64,000 bases of DNA, from positions 69,614,101 through 69,678,100 of the forward strand of contig CM063106.1 of NCBI GenBank assembly GCA_031841125.1, given 5' to 3'. Below the pieces are notes generated by a model, which had not been told where the DNA came from, did no database searches, and saw only the letters and a list, made by a program, of their open reading frames with translations. Every line of letters starts with the position of its first letter. The stretch's first letter is position 1. The position numbers and the translations under genes were made by a program. Shown one piece after another: positions 34,110 to 47,101 of the stretch. The stretch comes from Acanthococcus lagerstroemiae. Its lineage: Eukaryota; Arthropoda; Insecta; Hemiptera; Eriococcidae.

Positions 34110-34735
34110 AATTCTACATTAAAAATGTTCTTCATGCAAAATTCCTCCGACATATAGTTGACCCGTATTGGATAGGCCAAGAATAGAGAACATTCAACAG
34201 AGCATAATATATAAACAGTGGCGTAAATAAAAGAGGGGAGGGGTTATGGAGATATATGTTTTCGGCTCTCTAGAATCTGGGAAAAAGTAAAGCGGGTTTC
34301 TCTGAATTTGTACCAGAAGTGTTTAGTCCAGACTGCAGCGAGGGCATTCGAAATAAAAAAAACGAGAGCTAGTAGTAAAACTCGTGCATCAATAGGTGAT
34401 TAATAGATCGAATAGCAAAAGTAAGCCTGAATGTGAGTGCTGAAACACATACGCTATGACTCAACTAAACTGATGTCCTACCTTGCCGATCGAGGGAGAA
34501 AAAGGAGAGTGAGTCATGAGAATAAAAAGGAGAACGCGGTTTTGAAAATATCACGTACTGGAAATGCAGGCCTGCAGGAGACAAAAGACGTTTGTTAGAC
34601 ATTCGCATCGTGCTATGCAGAAAGTAGCCGGGTAGGACGATTTATGCAAAAATGTACGTTGGAGAGGTGAGGGTCCCCACAAAAATACAGAGTCCGAAAT
34701 CGAGTCTACATATATTCGTGTTCGAGGGATCAAAA
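34110..34735. repeat. dispersed repeats shared with 39.7 and 44.0 kb
   Basis: The part at 34110-34255 is found inverted at 39725-39880 (shared GACCCGTATTGGAT, AACAGTGGCGTAAA, TAAAAATGTTC). The part at 34405-34640 is found directly at 43990-44240 (shared ATCGAATAGCAAAAGTAA, GCAGGAGACAAAAG, ACATTCGCATCGTGCT or similar). Family unknown. Confidence 0.65.
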
Positions 34736-36119
34736 TGAATAGACTGATGTATGAAAGTTAATATTTGAGAAAAATGAAAATTTTCCAGTTCCATGCCGTT
34801 TGGCAAACTGGAGAATCATTATAAAACCTAGACATATTACTTTTAGAAAAAAATTTTGCGCACTTCTTTTCACCTTATTGAGATCAATCATTACATTAGT
34901 GATTTTGCAAGAAATTTCTGATAATTTTGCTTCACTTAGGTAATTAAGATAATTTTTACAGATTCCCGTGGGTAGGTAGGTTACAATTATAATTACCTCA
35001 AAAATTAATTTGGCTACTTGGAAAATCATGTTTTGGATATAATACGTATGATACACCAAGCCTTGATGGAAAAACTTGATTGACCATTTTCGATTCTAAA
35101 AGGTGATTTTGGTGACTCGAGATCTGAAAATTATTTTATATGCTCACATCAACACCGTCTCAAGTGACCTTCCGTATTCAAAATTTTCGCCACTCTAACC
35201 AATTCACAGCTCTGAACTTCCAAATCCGAAATCCAGCCCGAGTATAAACACATGGAAGGAGTAGGTACGATCTACTGGCCCTTAATTCAAGAAAAAAAAT
35301 ATATATATGATTTTGGTGAAAGTACGACAAGGGAAACACGAAGCGCTTCACATTCCCATAGCCCCATCTCAATTTTTCGCTCTCGAGACTTCGTGTCTAT
35401 GGCTTGTCAGATGGAGGGGGGGGGGTGTAATTATTCCAACTTGTAATGTTATTTTTAAAATAGCGAAGCAGAAAAAAATGAAAGACAGAGTCCGACCGCT
35501 GCTTGGAAGGACATTGTTATATGGATATGTCATCTAAGCGACCACGTTGACGCGCATATCGACACTCCAGTGTCTTCTCTAGTCGTCCATTTTCGGCATA
35601 GCTCGACATTCTTTGTATCGACCGGTCGAAACGTGATGGTACGAATGACCGCATAGAGAGGAACATACAACTATGTACATCACGATGGTAACGTTTTTTT
35701 GCGGAACTTTTCTCTTTCGCATGACGAGCCATTAGACATACCATGTCAAAAAATTCATTCAATTACGGCAAGAGGAATGTGATACAGATTTTCTCCCTAA
35801 ATAGGACACCGGTGCTTGTATACAAACAAATAGAGCAGCATAAGGATCATAAACTGTATACGTAGGATCACTCCGAACACAACCTGCTTACTTGTGACAT
35901 CATCGGGGAGATTGCGATTTTTTTTTCCTTTTTTGAAACCACGATTAATTTTTGAGCAAATTAGCGGACGTATGAGGCCCAGTCGAATCTTCTGATAATA
36001 AGGAGTAGTTCCCCTAAGAAGCAAAGCATTTCTTGCCTGAAGTAAGGGAGTCCGGAAGGAGCTTATTAATATTTAAATTTCAAATAGAAAGGTGTAGCGA
36101 TTTTCTGCTCTCGAATGGT

Positions 36120-36610
36120 CAGCAACGAGCCTCTTGTAATCACTTTTTTTTTCATTTTGGTCGTTTCTTCCAACCATTGTTTCATTGAATATTGATTGCA
36201 GAGTGTGTTCGTGTAGTTAATAGAAATTTCCATGGAAATTTGTGACCTGCGCTGAAGAAACACGACTTAGCTTCGAAAAAATCAATTTTCGTTTTCATTT
36301 TGATTCTTGTTCTATTTGCAAGGCTCTTTCAAGTGATCCACTCAGAAATCGCCTACGATCAATCATTTTGACGCTACAGTGCTGAGAAGTAACGTAAAGA
36401 CATTGCTCGAAATCGAGCTGATATCTTTAAATCGCTCTCTTGAGAAAAAAACTTTTCGAAGCTAAGCCCTATTTCTTCAGCACACTGCACAGATCTCATT
36501 TTTATTTTTTTCAATCATCTTCAGTATTGTTTTGTTGAACTGACTGCAGAGTACGTTCGTGTTGTTAGTAGAGTGTTAGCCCACTATTTAGGGAATTTAT
36601 ATGGTTACGA
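36120..36610. repeat. direct and inverted repeat cluster
   Basis: GATTGCAGAGTGTGTTCGTG (36195) has a direct partner, GACTGCAGAGTACGTTCGTG (36541). Between them, CTGAAGAAACACGACTTAGC pairs inverted with GCTAAGCCCTATTTCTTCAG, giving arms at about 36243-36285 and 36445-36490. It probably belongs to a small foldback element. Confidence 0.5.
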
Positions 36611-36964
36611 CAAAATAATAAGAGACCTTTTTTGCGCAGAATTTCATGAGAAAAATTTAGTTTGAAGAGTTTTCGTTTACAGTTGATATGCCCAGAGTTT
36701 GAACAAAAACAATTTTCAGAAGTCGTCGTTCAACTATGACGAAGCTCATGCGGGATCCTTGGAGACTTTCAGTTAATTTAACAGGAAGGTCAACGAATTT
36801 TTGTATCAAATTTCAAGTTCTTCTGAGTTTTTGCAATTACTTATCTTAGTATGATGTAGTGAGACGGAACTATTACTCATGTTTAAAAGACATCGTGAGG
36901 TTCTTCCGAACGTTTCTGGAGACTTCAAAAAGCAACCTTTAAAATTGAGGGCCTTATTCGTTCT

Positions 36965-37930
36965 ATTTTTTGAAATTTGTCGTTCATTTTTTTCCTTTCT
37001 TTTCTGTATTTTTTGCCTTTTCTCTCCCTTCTTATTTTTTCTTAATTTTCTTTCCTTTCTTTCTTTCCTGTGTCGCTTATATCTTTCCTTTCTTTCTTTC
37101 TCTTCTTTTCTTTCTTTATGATCTTTTCTGCCTTTTCTATTTTTCTGTCTTTTCTTTGATTTCTGTTATTTATATCTGTCCTGTCTTCATTTCTTTTCTT
37201 TCTTGCCCATCTCGCCAGTCTCATCTCTTCTTTTTCTTTTCTGTCTTTCCTTTCTTTCCTCTTTTTCATTCTTTTCATTCGTTTTTTCTTTCCTTTCTTT
37301 TCTGTCATGTTCGTCTTGTCTGGTTGGTTTGTATTTCATTCTTTTCTGCCTTTTATGTCTGTCTTTTCTTTTTTTTTCTCGTTATTTTTATCATTTTCTT
37401 CCTTTTTATTCTGTTCTTTCTTTTCTGTCTTCCCTTTCTTTTCTCTCTCGTCTATCTCGTTTGTGTTTTCATTCTTTTCTGTCTTTGATGTCTTTCCTTT
37501 CTTTTCTTTTTTTAAAGTTCTTTTCAGTGTTTTTCCTTTTTTTTTTGTTCTTTCATTGTTCTTTTTGTTTTCCTTGTTTTTTTTTTCTTTCTCTGCCTTC
37601 CCTTTCTTTCCTTTTTTTCCCTTTCTTGTTTGTCTTATCTGTCTCGTTTGTCTTCTCATTCTGTTCTCTGTCTTTCATGTCTTTCCTTTCTTTTCTTCTT
37701 TTTTGTTCTTTTCATTGTCTTCCTTTTTTTCGTTCTTTCCATTATTTTTATTTCTTTTTGTTAATTTTTTCTGTCTTGGTTTTCTGTCTTTTGTGTCTTT
37801 CCTTTCTTTTCATTCTTTTCTTTCTTTCGTTTTCATACCTTATCTTTCTTTTTGTCTTTCCTTTCTGTTTTCTTTCATTCATTGTTTTATTTCTTGTATT
37901 TTCTTTCTTCCGTTTCTTTGCCTCCCCTCT
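36965..37930. repeat. 1-kb polypyrimidine (TTTCTT-rich) tract
   Basis: Nearly every base on the plus strand is C or T for about 960 bp, in imperfect TTTCTTTCC and TTTTCTGTCT units. Long ORFs on both strands (Phe/Ser-rich or Lys/Glu-rich) arise only from this composition. Such tracts can form triplex (H-DNA) structures. Confidence 0.9.
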
Positions 37931-39724
37931 TTAATACCCTCCTACTCCCTCCAGGAACCTCCTGCCATCTATGGTTTTAAGAGCATTTGTCTCTCTTGTT
38001 AATGGAGTCTAAATCGGACGTGAAAAGCTTTACGAATGACTCAGATCGAATACCTACTTCAATTAAAACCATTCTGAATAATGTTTTTATGCATAGCCCC
38101 ATTTTAAGAGGGGGAGTGTTTCCCCTTTGATAGTCCTAAACAGAAATTTTCACAGAAGTTCTCTAGATAATTAAAAAGAATTGCTGGCTTTGCTGGTATA
38201 TGTGTATTTTTCATTAATTCTAGGGCTCAGCACCATGAACTCCAGCCCCCCCCCCATCCCTAGAAGATTTCTGTTAGTGGGCCTACTTTTATGCAGATGT
38301 TTCCTCCTGATATATTGCTTGAACTAGGAATAATTGTCCCCATTAGGTTGAGAATCTTTAACGTAGTTGAAAAGCAATCTGGATAGAGGAAGTATAAAAT
38401 TAAGTTCGAACTACCCAAGTATCAAATATGTACTTGAGAGTCATGCCGCTGTCCACTGTTTTTCAGCTACGTCGAGAGAAAATCCGAACTCGAGGGGGAA
38501 AAAGTTAGGGGCAGTTTTCTTGGGTCCATTTCAGAAATCACAAAAAAGGATCAGTTTAATAAATATTTAGACGAAGAAAAATCCGGGCGCTCAAAAACGT
38601 CCTGGCCCAAAGGAAATCTTCCTCCTTTCACTCACCCTCTTGACAAGTCTAATTCCCCATCTAATGAGGCGCATTCGAATTCTGTCAGGACTGAATAACT
38701 CGAACTTAATTAAGACTAAATCAAGATTTAAGCATTTTTTGTACTTCATATAAAATCAAAACTTCGACAGGCATGGTTGCACCCACCAGTGGCGTAGAAA
38801 ACCTAGCATTTGTGGAAGGTATGGTCTTGACCGGCGGGGGAGGGGGGTTAAAGGGGGTGCTAAAATTGGAAAAACCATTATTTGACGAAATCGCAAGGTG
38901 TCCAAGACTCCTCCTATTTGGCTATCCCCCTGGCCCAAATCACCCCACGTGAGTCTACTTCTAATTTTAAAATATTCATACATTTTTAACCATTCTTTAC
39001 GTTAAGAAACTTCAGAAGAACGCGAATGCCATTTTTAAAATTCTCTAATAGCACGATACGGATTCGTGGGTGTTCATCCAACGACCAAATAGAAACGAGA
39101 CTAATAATTTTGTATTTTTCTGCTCATAATCCAGCCGTCAACTGTATCTTCTATTTACTGTTTTCCCGGGAGTTCGTGAACCGTGAAACAGTTCGCAACA
39201 GATTTATTCCAGTTTACAGAGTATCATAATGTCATTAAACAGCGACGGTGATACGCGCACAGTATCGTTAATAAACAAGCGCGAATTTCAAGCCGGGGGA
39301 GCAGGACTGATTAACCGTATTAGCCCCCGTTTAGCGTGTCTTTATAATTTAAATCTATACGTCGCACGGTTTACCGGTTTTCCAAAACAGGCAACAAATT
39401 CTCCCACAGAGAGAATAATTCAATCAATACGGTCGCGCCCATTGTCCGTCGCCGTAAATTAATTTTAACGACGGTATCAATTACTCGAGTTATTTTTCGC
39501 TATTTTTTCTTCTAGCGCACAAATTTTTTTCCGCTGGAGTGATCACCGCAGCTGGAAGAGCGATAACTATAAATAATCTGACTCGGATGAGATTACCGGA
39601 CACTTCTGATTGAGTATTATTGAGGTTGCCCTTCGAGACCGTATTACCATGAGCTGACGAAAGTTAAGGAGGGCGAGAAGGAGAAAAAAGTGCAGTTTTT
39701 CTGAAAGTAAAATGTGAGGAACTG

Positions 39725-39880
39725 CAAAGATCTCCATAACGCTCCTCTTTTTTACGCCACTGTTTATACATGATGCTCTGTGGAAAGTTCCCTATTCTTA
39801 GCCCATCCAATACGGGTCAACTACACGTCGGAGTTGTCTGTGATGAACATTTTTAGTGTGGAATTTTATGAAAAATCATT
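39725..39880. repeat. inverted copy of the 34.1-kb dispersed repeat
   Basis: It shares TTTACGCCACTGTTTATA, CATCCAATACGGGTCAACTA and GAACATTTTTA with 34110-34255 in reverse orientation. Confidence 0.65.
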
Positions 39881-40043
39881 CCCGTTATTTTTCCATAAAA
39901 TCATTTTTCTCGAGTTCTTAAAAAAGAAGAAAAAAAAACAACCAAAGTTTAGTCGGCATTTCGGATCCTAAGCGAGGCGAGTTGCTGAGGGAGATGCGAA
40001 AGAGAAGAAACATGCAATTTTTCCGAGAGCAAAACGTTGATTG

Positions 40044-40389
40044 TGTCGACTGGGGTCGCTATGTGACTGAGTAGTAATCAGCCCACTTAACATCCTTGTA
40101 ACCGGGGGTGTGGTTGGCCTGTTCTACAAGAAATGATGCAAATTTTAAACACGGATTCCCGCGTCGCGCAGCGGCAGGCGTAACCTTCAAGAACCTGTCC
40201 AGACCTGAAACCATCACTTCCCCTCGCTTAGGTCTGGAAATATTTGAGGTTATATCCGCCACTGCGCGAAGTGGGGTCCGATGTTCAAAATTTGCATAGT
40301 TTCTTGTCGACTCGGGCAACCACAACCCGGGTCACAAGGACGCCAAGTGAGCCGATGACTACTCAGTCACAGAGCAACCCCAGCCGACA
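40044..40389. mobile_element. palindromic MITE, 346 bp
   Basis: The left end TGTCGACTGGGGTCGCT pairs with the inverted right end TGTCGGCTGGGGTTGCT. The arms agree for at least 60 bp (GTGACTGAGTAGT), and further pairing runs inward (GCAAATTTT with AAAATTTGC). No clear target duplication was found. Confidence 0.8.
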
Positions 40390-43300
40390 TAATAAAATTA
40401 GATTTCTTAGTATCTTGTGCACGGTGTACCTGCATGCAGTGTAGATACTCGCCATCAGTTTCCTGATGATAAGGTTTCTTTTTCATTTTACGTGATCATG
40501 ACAAGGGGCGGGGTCTAAATTTTACATTCATTTGATTCCTATCTTTTCAACATGGGTAATATCTAATTACTCGCCACGTGAAAGAGAAAAATCCGCGAAA
40601 AAACGCTCTGCAAAAGAGTTCTGCAGAAAAACGTTACCATAGCGTTATAGTTGCGTATTCCTCGTTGCGAGGTCGTTTGTTCTATCACGTTTTGTCCGGC
40701 TGACAGGAAGAATGCCGAGCGATGCCGAGAATGAAGGACTGTAGTCCATTCAACCAGTTCAACGAGAAAGTAAGGAAACGAATCATGAGCATGAGGGCAT
40801 GGCGGGAAAGCGAAGGACAACTGTTCACACTAGACGGACAAGAGCGTCAGTTTCATCACTAGAGCGCGTTTTGTTCTGATTGGGAGCATGAATGCCGGAA
40901 TGCGTTTACTTCTTAGGGTCGGCTACCAGTAGCCGAGCCTATTGCAATCACTTTTTCTTCTTCTTTTCTTCTCTAGTTGTCGCGGATTCCGCGAGAGGGC
41001 GCAAGGCACCTTAGCACTAGTACTTATTTGCCTACTAGTAGCCGATGCGTGATAATTTATCGCTAATCATTTGATATTTTTCGGGTCGGCTAGGAGGCGG
41101 TTCGTTTTAATGTGAGTTTTAAACTTGAACGCAATTAACACGACGCAGTCGAACTGTCGATCGTTAGCATTAGTGTTTTATGTTTAGTGTTCTGTTTGAT
41201 TACCGTGTAGAACACATTAAAACGGAAAATGCATTCTGAACGCATTAAACGGAAAAGGAATTCTCGTTATCTTTGTGGATTTTTGAATAAGCAGTATATT
41301 CTGTCGTTCTGTGTTGATCGGGTATTTTTTGTGAAAGTTTTTATTAGGGTCATTGAAGCCGTTAACATTCAATTACATTGTTTTGATTATTTCATGATTA
41401 ATTATTACTATTATCAAGCTACTTTCTATCGTTCGTATATCAATGCTGAGTTTTTAAGGCACAAAGAGTTACTATTACCTCATCCTAAGATGGCTCCTGA
41501 ATCGGTTGAATTGAGTAATATAGAAGAACGTTTTCTGTCGCCAGTTACCAGTAGTACTGAGAAGCGAACGAGTTGTAATATGTAGCACGTAAAGACGTTA
41601 TCAGTATGTTGAAGTGCACATTATGTTTGTACCAATGTCTTGTGTAACATTATTCAGACGAATCAGTCATAGGACGTTGGTGTATATGTCATACCTATGC
41701 GTAATTATTATCAAGGGAACAGAGAATCTGCTAGCTTGAATATTACGTTGTTTTCATTCCCTTAGACATGGATATTTGTTTGTTAATCATTGGATGTTTT
41801 TAGTGTCGGCTAGGACAGTGTTGGTCTTTTATCTGTTGATCAATTCCTCTTCAGAAATTAGAAATTGGATGAAATCTTCGACTATATTATGGTCGATGTG
41901 CGAATGCTGCGGAGCCTGCAGCTTCGCAGTCTGAAGCCTTTTGAATCTACCATATGCCGTGTGTGTATAGCATTATCCCAATTACCTTTCCTCTATCAGC
42001 CCTTATATCCCGGAACAAAAGACCTTAAACATGATTACCAATAGGTCTTTTTCCTGACATCTTTTTCAGCGACCGCCAATAAGAGATAGGCTAGTCTCTA
42101 ATTTTTCAGTCGAGAGCCGACCTTCTTCCAGCAGCTAGCTACTTGTTTATACTTCACAGAATGAATAAATGAGTATTAATCCATTTCCAAGTTGTGCAGT
42201 ACAGGTGTTGGGACGGTCAAGTCTGCCTTATCGATAATCGTCATTAGAGTGGTTGCTTGGACGACGTATCCATGTAACAAAATGTCCTCTCATGCAGTAG
42301 TCGGACTCTTTCTTTCATTGATGGCCAGTGAAAAGAGGTATTTATGTCAGAAAATAGAGCAGAAGAGAGGGTAAATTATGACTCATCTCAGTATTGTTAA
42401 CAAAAAATGGGTACCTCTGATTTCAGCTGATGTGAATTACATGGCCGCAGCTTTTGGAAAGTACTCATACCATCCTTCAGTTAGGGGACAACGGATGCAG
42501 AAAACAACTGAATCCTAAGTTGAGTATACGTATGTGATAATACAGGAAACTAAGGGAGTAATTCGATTACTCTACGTACGGTGTAATCTCAGCAGTTTCC
42601 TGCTCTCTTCTCCGTCTGTTGTTCTTTGGCGAAAAGCTAATACACGCGCGTGGCGGCGGTTCTTAAATAAATCCGTAAAACGTCGAACAATAATGCGTTT
42701 CAATGACAAAGATTGAAAAGTTTTTAAAATAGGAAAAAGTCGCGAAGTAATACCCGCGGGGCTCGCATTTGTCACTTACTCCGCGACATTCTTTTATTCG
42801 ATTCGATTTTCTTCGCAGGGCTGAAAAAATTTTTTTACTTTCGTTTTTCCCGTATCAAGGTCTGGCTGGATGCTATTTCTCGCTATTCCCGCGGCGGGGC
42901 GAACTCGTTGCTGCGAACAGCGATTCCTATCAGTGATAAAACCTGATAAACGAAATTTCAAAATATTGGAAATTCAAAGGAAATGAATGTTAGCGTTCTT
43001 TAATCCTATTTTCCCTCTCGAGATCAAAACGTAAATAATGCGCGTCATTTGTTTATTTAGTTTCACGCGCGCCTCTTTTTCGAATGTATGACGAAGGTTC
43101 TCTACATTTTTTTTTTCTCTCTCTCACTCCTTTTTTGATGTTTTATCCGATCGAGGATATAAATTACAAGCACCGAACAATAGGTGAGACGAGCATTGGG
43201 AATTACGAATTTGAATGAAATTTACGATCCCGCAGGAAGTGCAAAATTCGTTGAGACGATGTACTGATAAAGTTGTGCATTGTTTTTTTTTAACGCATTT

Positions 43301-43989
43301 TTCTCCTACTCACTGCCGCTCCTGCTGCCAAATTAATTCGCAACCGTTGTAATGGCGGTTTGATGGAAGGAGGAGCTGCTCTATGACGCTCAAAGGGAGA
43401 ATCGGAAATCCAAACGTAGAAGGTTCATTTTTCAGCGTACCCAGCAGCATCGGGTTAAAGAGGACGCGAAATCAGCGCATAAATCTCTCCGAGTCTGTGG
43501 TGTGCTCTCATTGAGACAGAGACGGAGAGAAAAGCAGAGAGGCGCAGGTAACGCGATCTCGTTTGCAACAAGAAACTCATCGTCGTTTGCGGCTTTCGGC
43601 CTCTTTATTTCCAGCATCAATTAGAATTCCTGGGTACGTTTACGAAACAGTGCGCCCTAAAATAAGCTCGTTTTCAAAATTAACGAAATTTCGCGATCGG
43701 CTACCCTTAAGGGTTACATGCTACACAGGTGAAGTCACTCGGCAAGCGCACTGTACCAACATGTCATTAAGGGTGTTCGTCTGCAAAACATACCCATTTT
43801 TCGATTCTTTTTATGGCAGAGTATGGAGGAGTTTGCAATTTTTTGGTGGATTTATATTACTCATAACACAAGCTTTTGAATGATGTGTGTAATAACGTAC
43901 ATTTGCGGCGTTTTCAATGACTGTAGAAGTGTCAAACCCGTACCGCAGAGAGGACAGTCAAAATTAAGGAAACAAGAGTTTGTAGAAAA

Positions 43990-44240
43990 AACGAATTTAT
44001 TGAATGATCGAATAGCAAAAGTAAATCTTTGTGAATGCTAATCATAGACTGTGTCTGTGACGAAACTGTAACTGAACTAATGTCCTGCCTGGTCAATCGA
44101 GGAAAAAAAGGATAATGAATGAGAAGAAGAAGAGCGTGGTTTAGGGAAGAAAAAAAAAATCGTACAGGAAATACGGGTATGCAGGAGACAAAAGGCGTTT
44201 GTCAGACGTTCGCATCGTGCTGCACCGAAACTGACGAAGT
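43990..44240. repeat. direct copy of the 34.4-kb dispersed repeat
   Basis: It shares ATCGAATAGCAAAAGTAA, CTGATGTCCT-like and GCAGGAGACAAAAGGCGTTT-like blocks with 34405-34640. It lies just upstream of the pogo-like element. Confidence 0.65.
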
Positions 44241-44364
44241 AAGATTTATACAACAAGTAACCTCGCTACTTGAGGAGGGTCGGCAAGAAAACACGCATCT
44301 TGACTCTCGACAGGCTTGAACAATCGATACTTCTATGTTTTATTTACATGAAAATTAATAAATA

Positions 44365-45846
44365 GGGTAGTGCGGGCAAAAAGTGAACTACATCTAGATC
44401 TGATAATAATCACTTCAGAGGGATATTTTTATTGCTATTGTGTAGATCAGAACTAATAGTTCACATACCTAACAGATAAATTTTGGGCATATTTACATGC
44501 AACACTGGAGAGAAAAAGTAAAAGTTCTGAAGCCTAGGTTTTTTATTGAAAAAATTCACATTTTTCGAGATAAAAATGTTAATAATTCTTCAAGAAAACC
44601 CACCCGTGTCAACATGTTTTAATGTATTTGAGTAAAAAATGAGCTAAACTTTTAAATGATATAAAGTTCAAAGCTTAATTTTGACTTTGAGTAAGTTAGA
44701 GGTTTTTAACTTTTTGGAGTAAAGAATAGACGACATAAGGGCAAAAAGTGAACTACTGTGGGGTAATTTGTGAACCTGCTGAAATATCCCGGGGTAATTT
44801 GTGAATATATTAAAATACACGTGGCATTTCATATCAGTAGTGTTTGAGAAAGTGAACGGAAGGAACTAGAAGTCACAAAGAAGTTAATTTTGTTATCAGT
44901 AGTTTTTATAATTCTTGCGCGTTTTAGTTGTAGTTTAAATCTGGTGAAAATCGTAAGATATTGATTGTTAGGTATGGTTCGAAATTATAAGAAAAAAATT
45001 AGTGCCACTGATAAGCAGAAATTTCAAGATATTGTTCAGCAAATCGATATCGGGAACATTTCACTATCGAAAGCATCGAAAAAGTACAATATTGCGAAGT
45101 CGTCGTTAAGTAAACGATGGAAGAAACTGCGGGAAGGTACTATGGAAGAAAAGGTAGGCCGAAAACAAGTATTCACTCCAGATATGGAAACCCGCATTGC
45201 AAAGGTATCGAATGTAATGGTGAAATGGGGATTTCCATTGTCGAAAAAAATGACCCTAAACGTTGTTCAGAAATTCGTGCTGACAGAGCACCTCAACACG
45301 CCTTTCAAAAATGGTCGACCGGGAGGCGAGGCAAGATCCAAAAGAAAGACGGCAATAAATTTATTGGTCAGTTAGTTCATCCATGTAAATCACGCAATTT
45401 TAACGGCTTCATTTACAATTACCCGATTGTAGACGATGTAGGAGATTTCTTCTACAACTAAATCCGTAAGAGATTGTATCCACCAGCAAAATATGGTCGA
45501 AGTGGCCTTCATTTCACAATTTCAGCCGAAAAATTGCGATGTACTCAATAAATATCGGTATTAATAATTACTCAATTTTAATTATAGCCTACACTATAAG
45601 AAATGCACGTTCTCTTTTTGCCCCGGGGTTCCTTTTTTGCCCCATTTTGCTGGGTAATTAGTGAACACTTCTTCGTTGAAAAAAATCGCATGTAACGGCA
45701 TCAATTTCAACTCCTTGTTAGTAAAAGTTATAGATCAAAGTTCAAGGAATCTATTGATGTACTTTTCAAGACAAACTGAATAATAAAACTACAAAAAACT
45801 AAAAAAAAAACAAAAAATTTCGTTTACTTTTTGCCCCGGACCACCC
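44365..45846 (+). mobile_element. pogo/CENP-B-type DNA transposon, deleted
   Basis: The ends GGGTAGTGCGGGCAAAAAGT and, inverted, GGGTGGTCCGGGGCAAAAAG match with one gap and a few changes, and TA flanks both sides (44363-44364 and 45847-45848). The same GGGCAAAAAGTGAAC and GGGGTAATTTGTGAAC motifs recur inside both ends (44739-44800, 45615-45665). The body has the start of a transposase gene but no DDE core. Confidence 0.88.
44974..45375 (+). pseudogene. transposase N-terminal domain (psq/CENP-B type HTH)
   Basis: The 133-codon ORF starts MVRNYKKKISATDKQKFQDI and has the helix-turn-helix stretch ISLSKASKKYNIAKSSLSKR (residues about 30-50), then a second predicted DNA-binding part. KRKT-type starts followed by an HTH of the pipsqueak/CENP-B type are usual for pogo-like and jerky-like transposases. 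After about residue 110 the frame shifts, and a C-terminal-like remnant follows at about 45360-45560 in another frame. The catalytic domain is deleted. It might still encode a short DNA-binding protein. Confidence 0.78.
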
Positions 45847-45871
45847 TAATTATCGACCTGATATAGATCTG

Positions 45872-46131
45872 CCATGTTATCGGTAAAAACTCGGTCCTCC
45901 TTAACTAAAGCCCTTCACACGGGAGAGTATAATGGGTCGCCATTTTGGCGCACACCCTGCCCGTGGATGCCGAATTCGACTATGCGGAGCGTACCGCGTA
46001 GTCAATTTGGCATCGACGGGCGCAGTGTGAGTCAAAATTGCGGTCCATTATTCTTGGGTATGTAGTTCTCTACCTTAGCTTATCTCATTCCTAGTGTGTT
46101 CAAAATGCCCAATGAAAATAAATATATAAAT
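45872..46131 (+). mobile_element. short retroposon with 24-bp TSD and hairpin
   Basis: AATTATCGACCTGATAT at 45848 and 46132 opens a 24-bp direct repeat (one mismatch) that ends GATCTG. The 260 bp between end in an A-rich tail (AAAATAAATATATAAAT). The body contains a hairpin of about 120 bp (45930-46050) with the core GGATGCCGAATTCGACTA. There are no A and B boxes, so I cannot name the class. Confidence 0.65.
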
Positions 46132-46669
46132 AATTATCGACCTGATATCGATCTGTTACGTTTTAAGAATGCAGACTTATCATTTTACCACCCTTTCACA
46201 AAGGATTGGGGATGACACCTATATTTTTTTTTCTGGTCTCACCGTCTTCAGCGAACAGAATGGATGTTAATTACTCCAGGACCTTTTTTGTATGTCCCCT
46301 ATATACTACTCTTTGGGAATTTTCTCCTCATCTTTTTCCGTATCCTTAGATAAAATGCTTTGAAATTTGTATTTTTTGTTCAAAATCAAAAATGACTTTA
46401 ACATTACAACTCTTAGAATTATCAAATCTAGATATCGGCTAGAAAGGCATTAAAGTCGCAGAATTCGATTTCGATATTTATTTAACTGCAAGTTTAAAAT
46501 TATGGTACCGGAATAAGGGTGGGAAAATGCATTAAGGATACAGTGGCACAGTGTTTAAAGGGTTGATAAATCCATTTTTGGTAACTATTTATTTCGAACT
46601 GTTAAAACTGTGGCATTTGAGAAGGAGCAGGTCACAACATTTTCACAAAATGCAATATGGATGTCATTT

Positions 46670-47101
46670 GAAGATACGGTTTCCAAACTGCCCTTAGTCC
46701 AAAAAAAAACAACAACATCGAAATGCGGTTTTCAGTGCTACCTAGTGGCCAATGCGAGCACTACAAAAGTAACTTTATAGAATCTCGATACCACGTTCGA
46801 TGGTCGAATTACGCGCATTCAAAGAGCAGGGCCGGTGCAGACAGCGTTTTGTTTTTTTCTTGTATTATGTCCAGTGCCAAATTGCCCTTTGTCCACGATT
46901 TTCGACCACTTTTCCTTCAATAACTCTAGATAGGTTGCATTCTCATTTTTGTGCGTCTTTGGTAGTATGGTAAAGGATTCAGGCTGCTCGCTTGTACCAT
47001 TTACTGAAGTTTTAAATGAACTGGTACAGTGTAGCACAATTTTTATTGATTTCCCCAAAAAATAATTTTTGGTCTAAGGGCAGTATGGAAACCGTATCTT
47101 C
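46670..47101. mobile_element. MITE with ~36-bp TIRs
   Basis: The left end GAAGATACGGTTTCCAAACT and the inverted right end GAAGATACGGTTTCCATACT agree for 34 of 36 bp. ATTT flanks both sides. No ORF of note. Confidence 0.82.

Noticed and set aside
36970..38002. Long ORFs of 172-243 residues on both strands
   Set aside because: They are created by the polypyrimidine tract and have only Phe/Ser/Leu or Lys/Glu/Arg.
41229..41585. 118-codon plus-strand ORF
   Set aside because: No recognisable motif, AT-rich composition, no splice context. Faint GGTCGGCT/AGCCGACC ends at 40918 and 42116 were too short to call an element.
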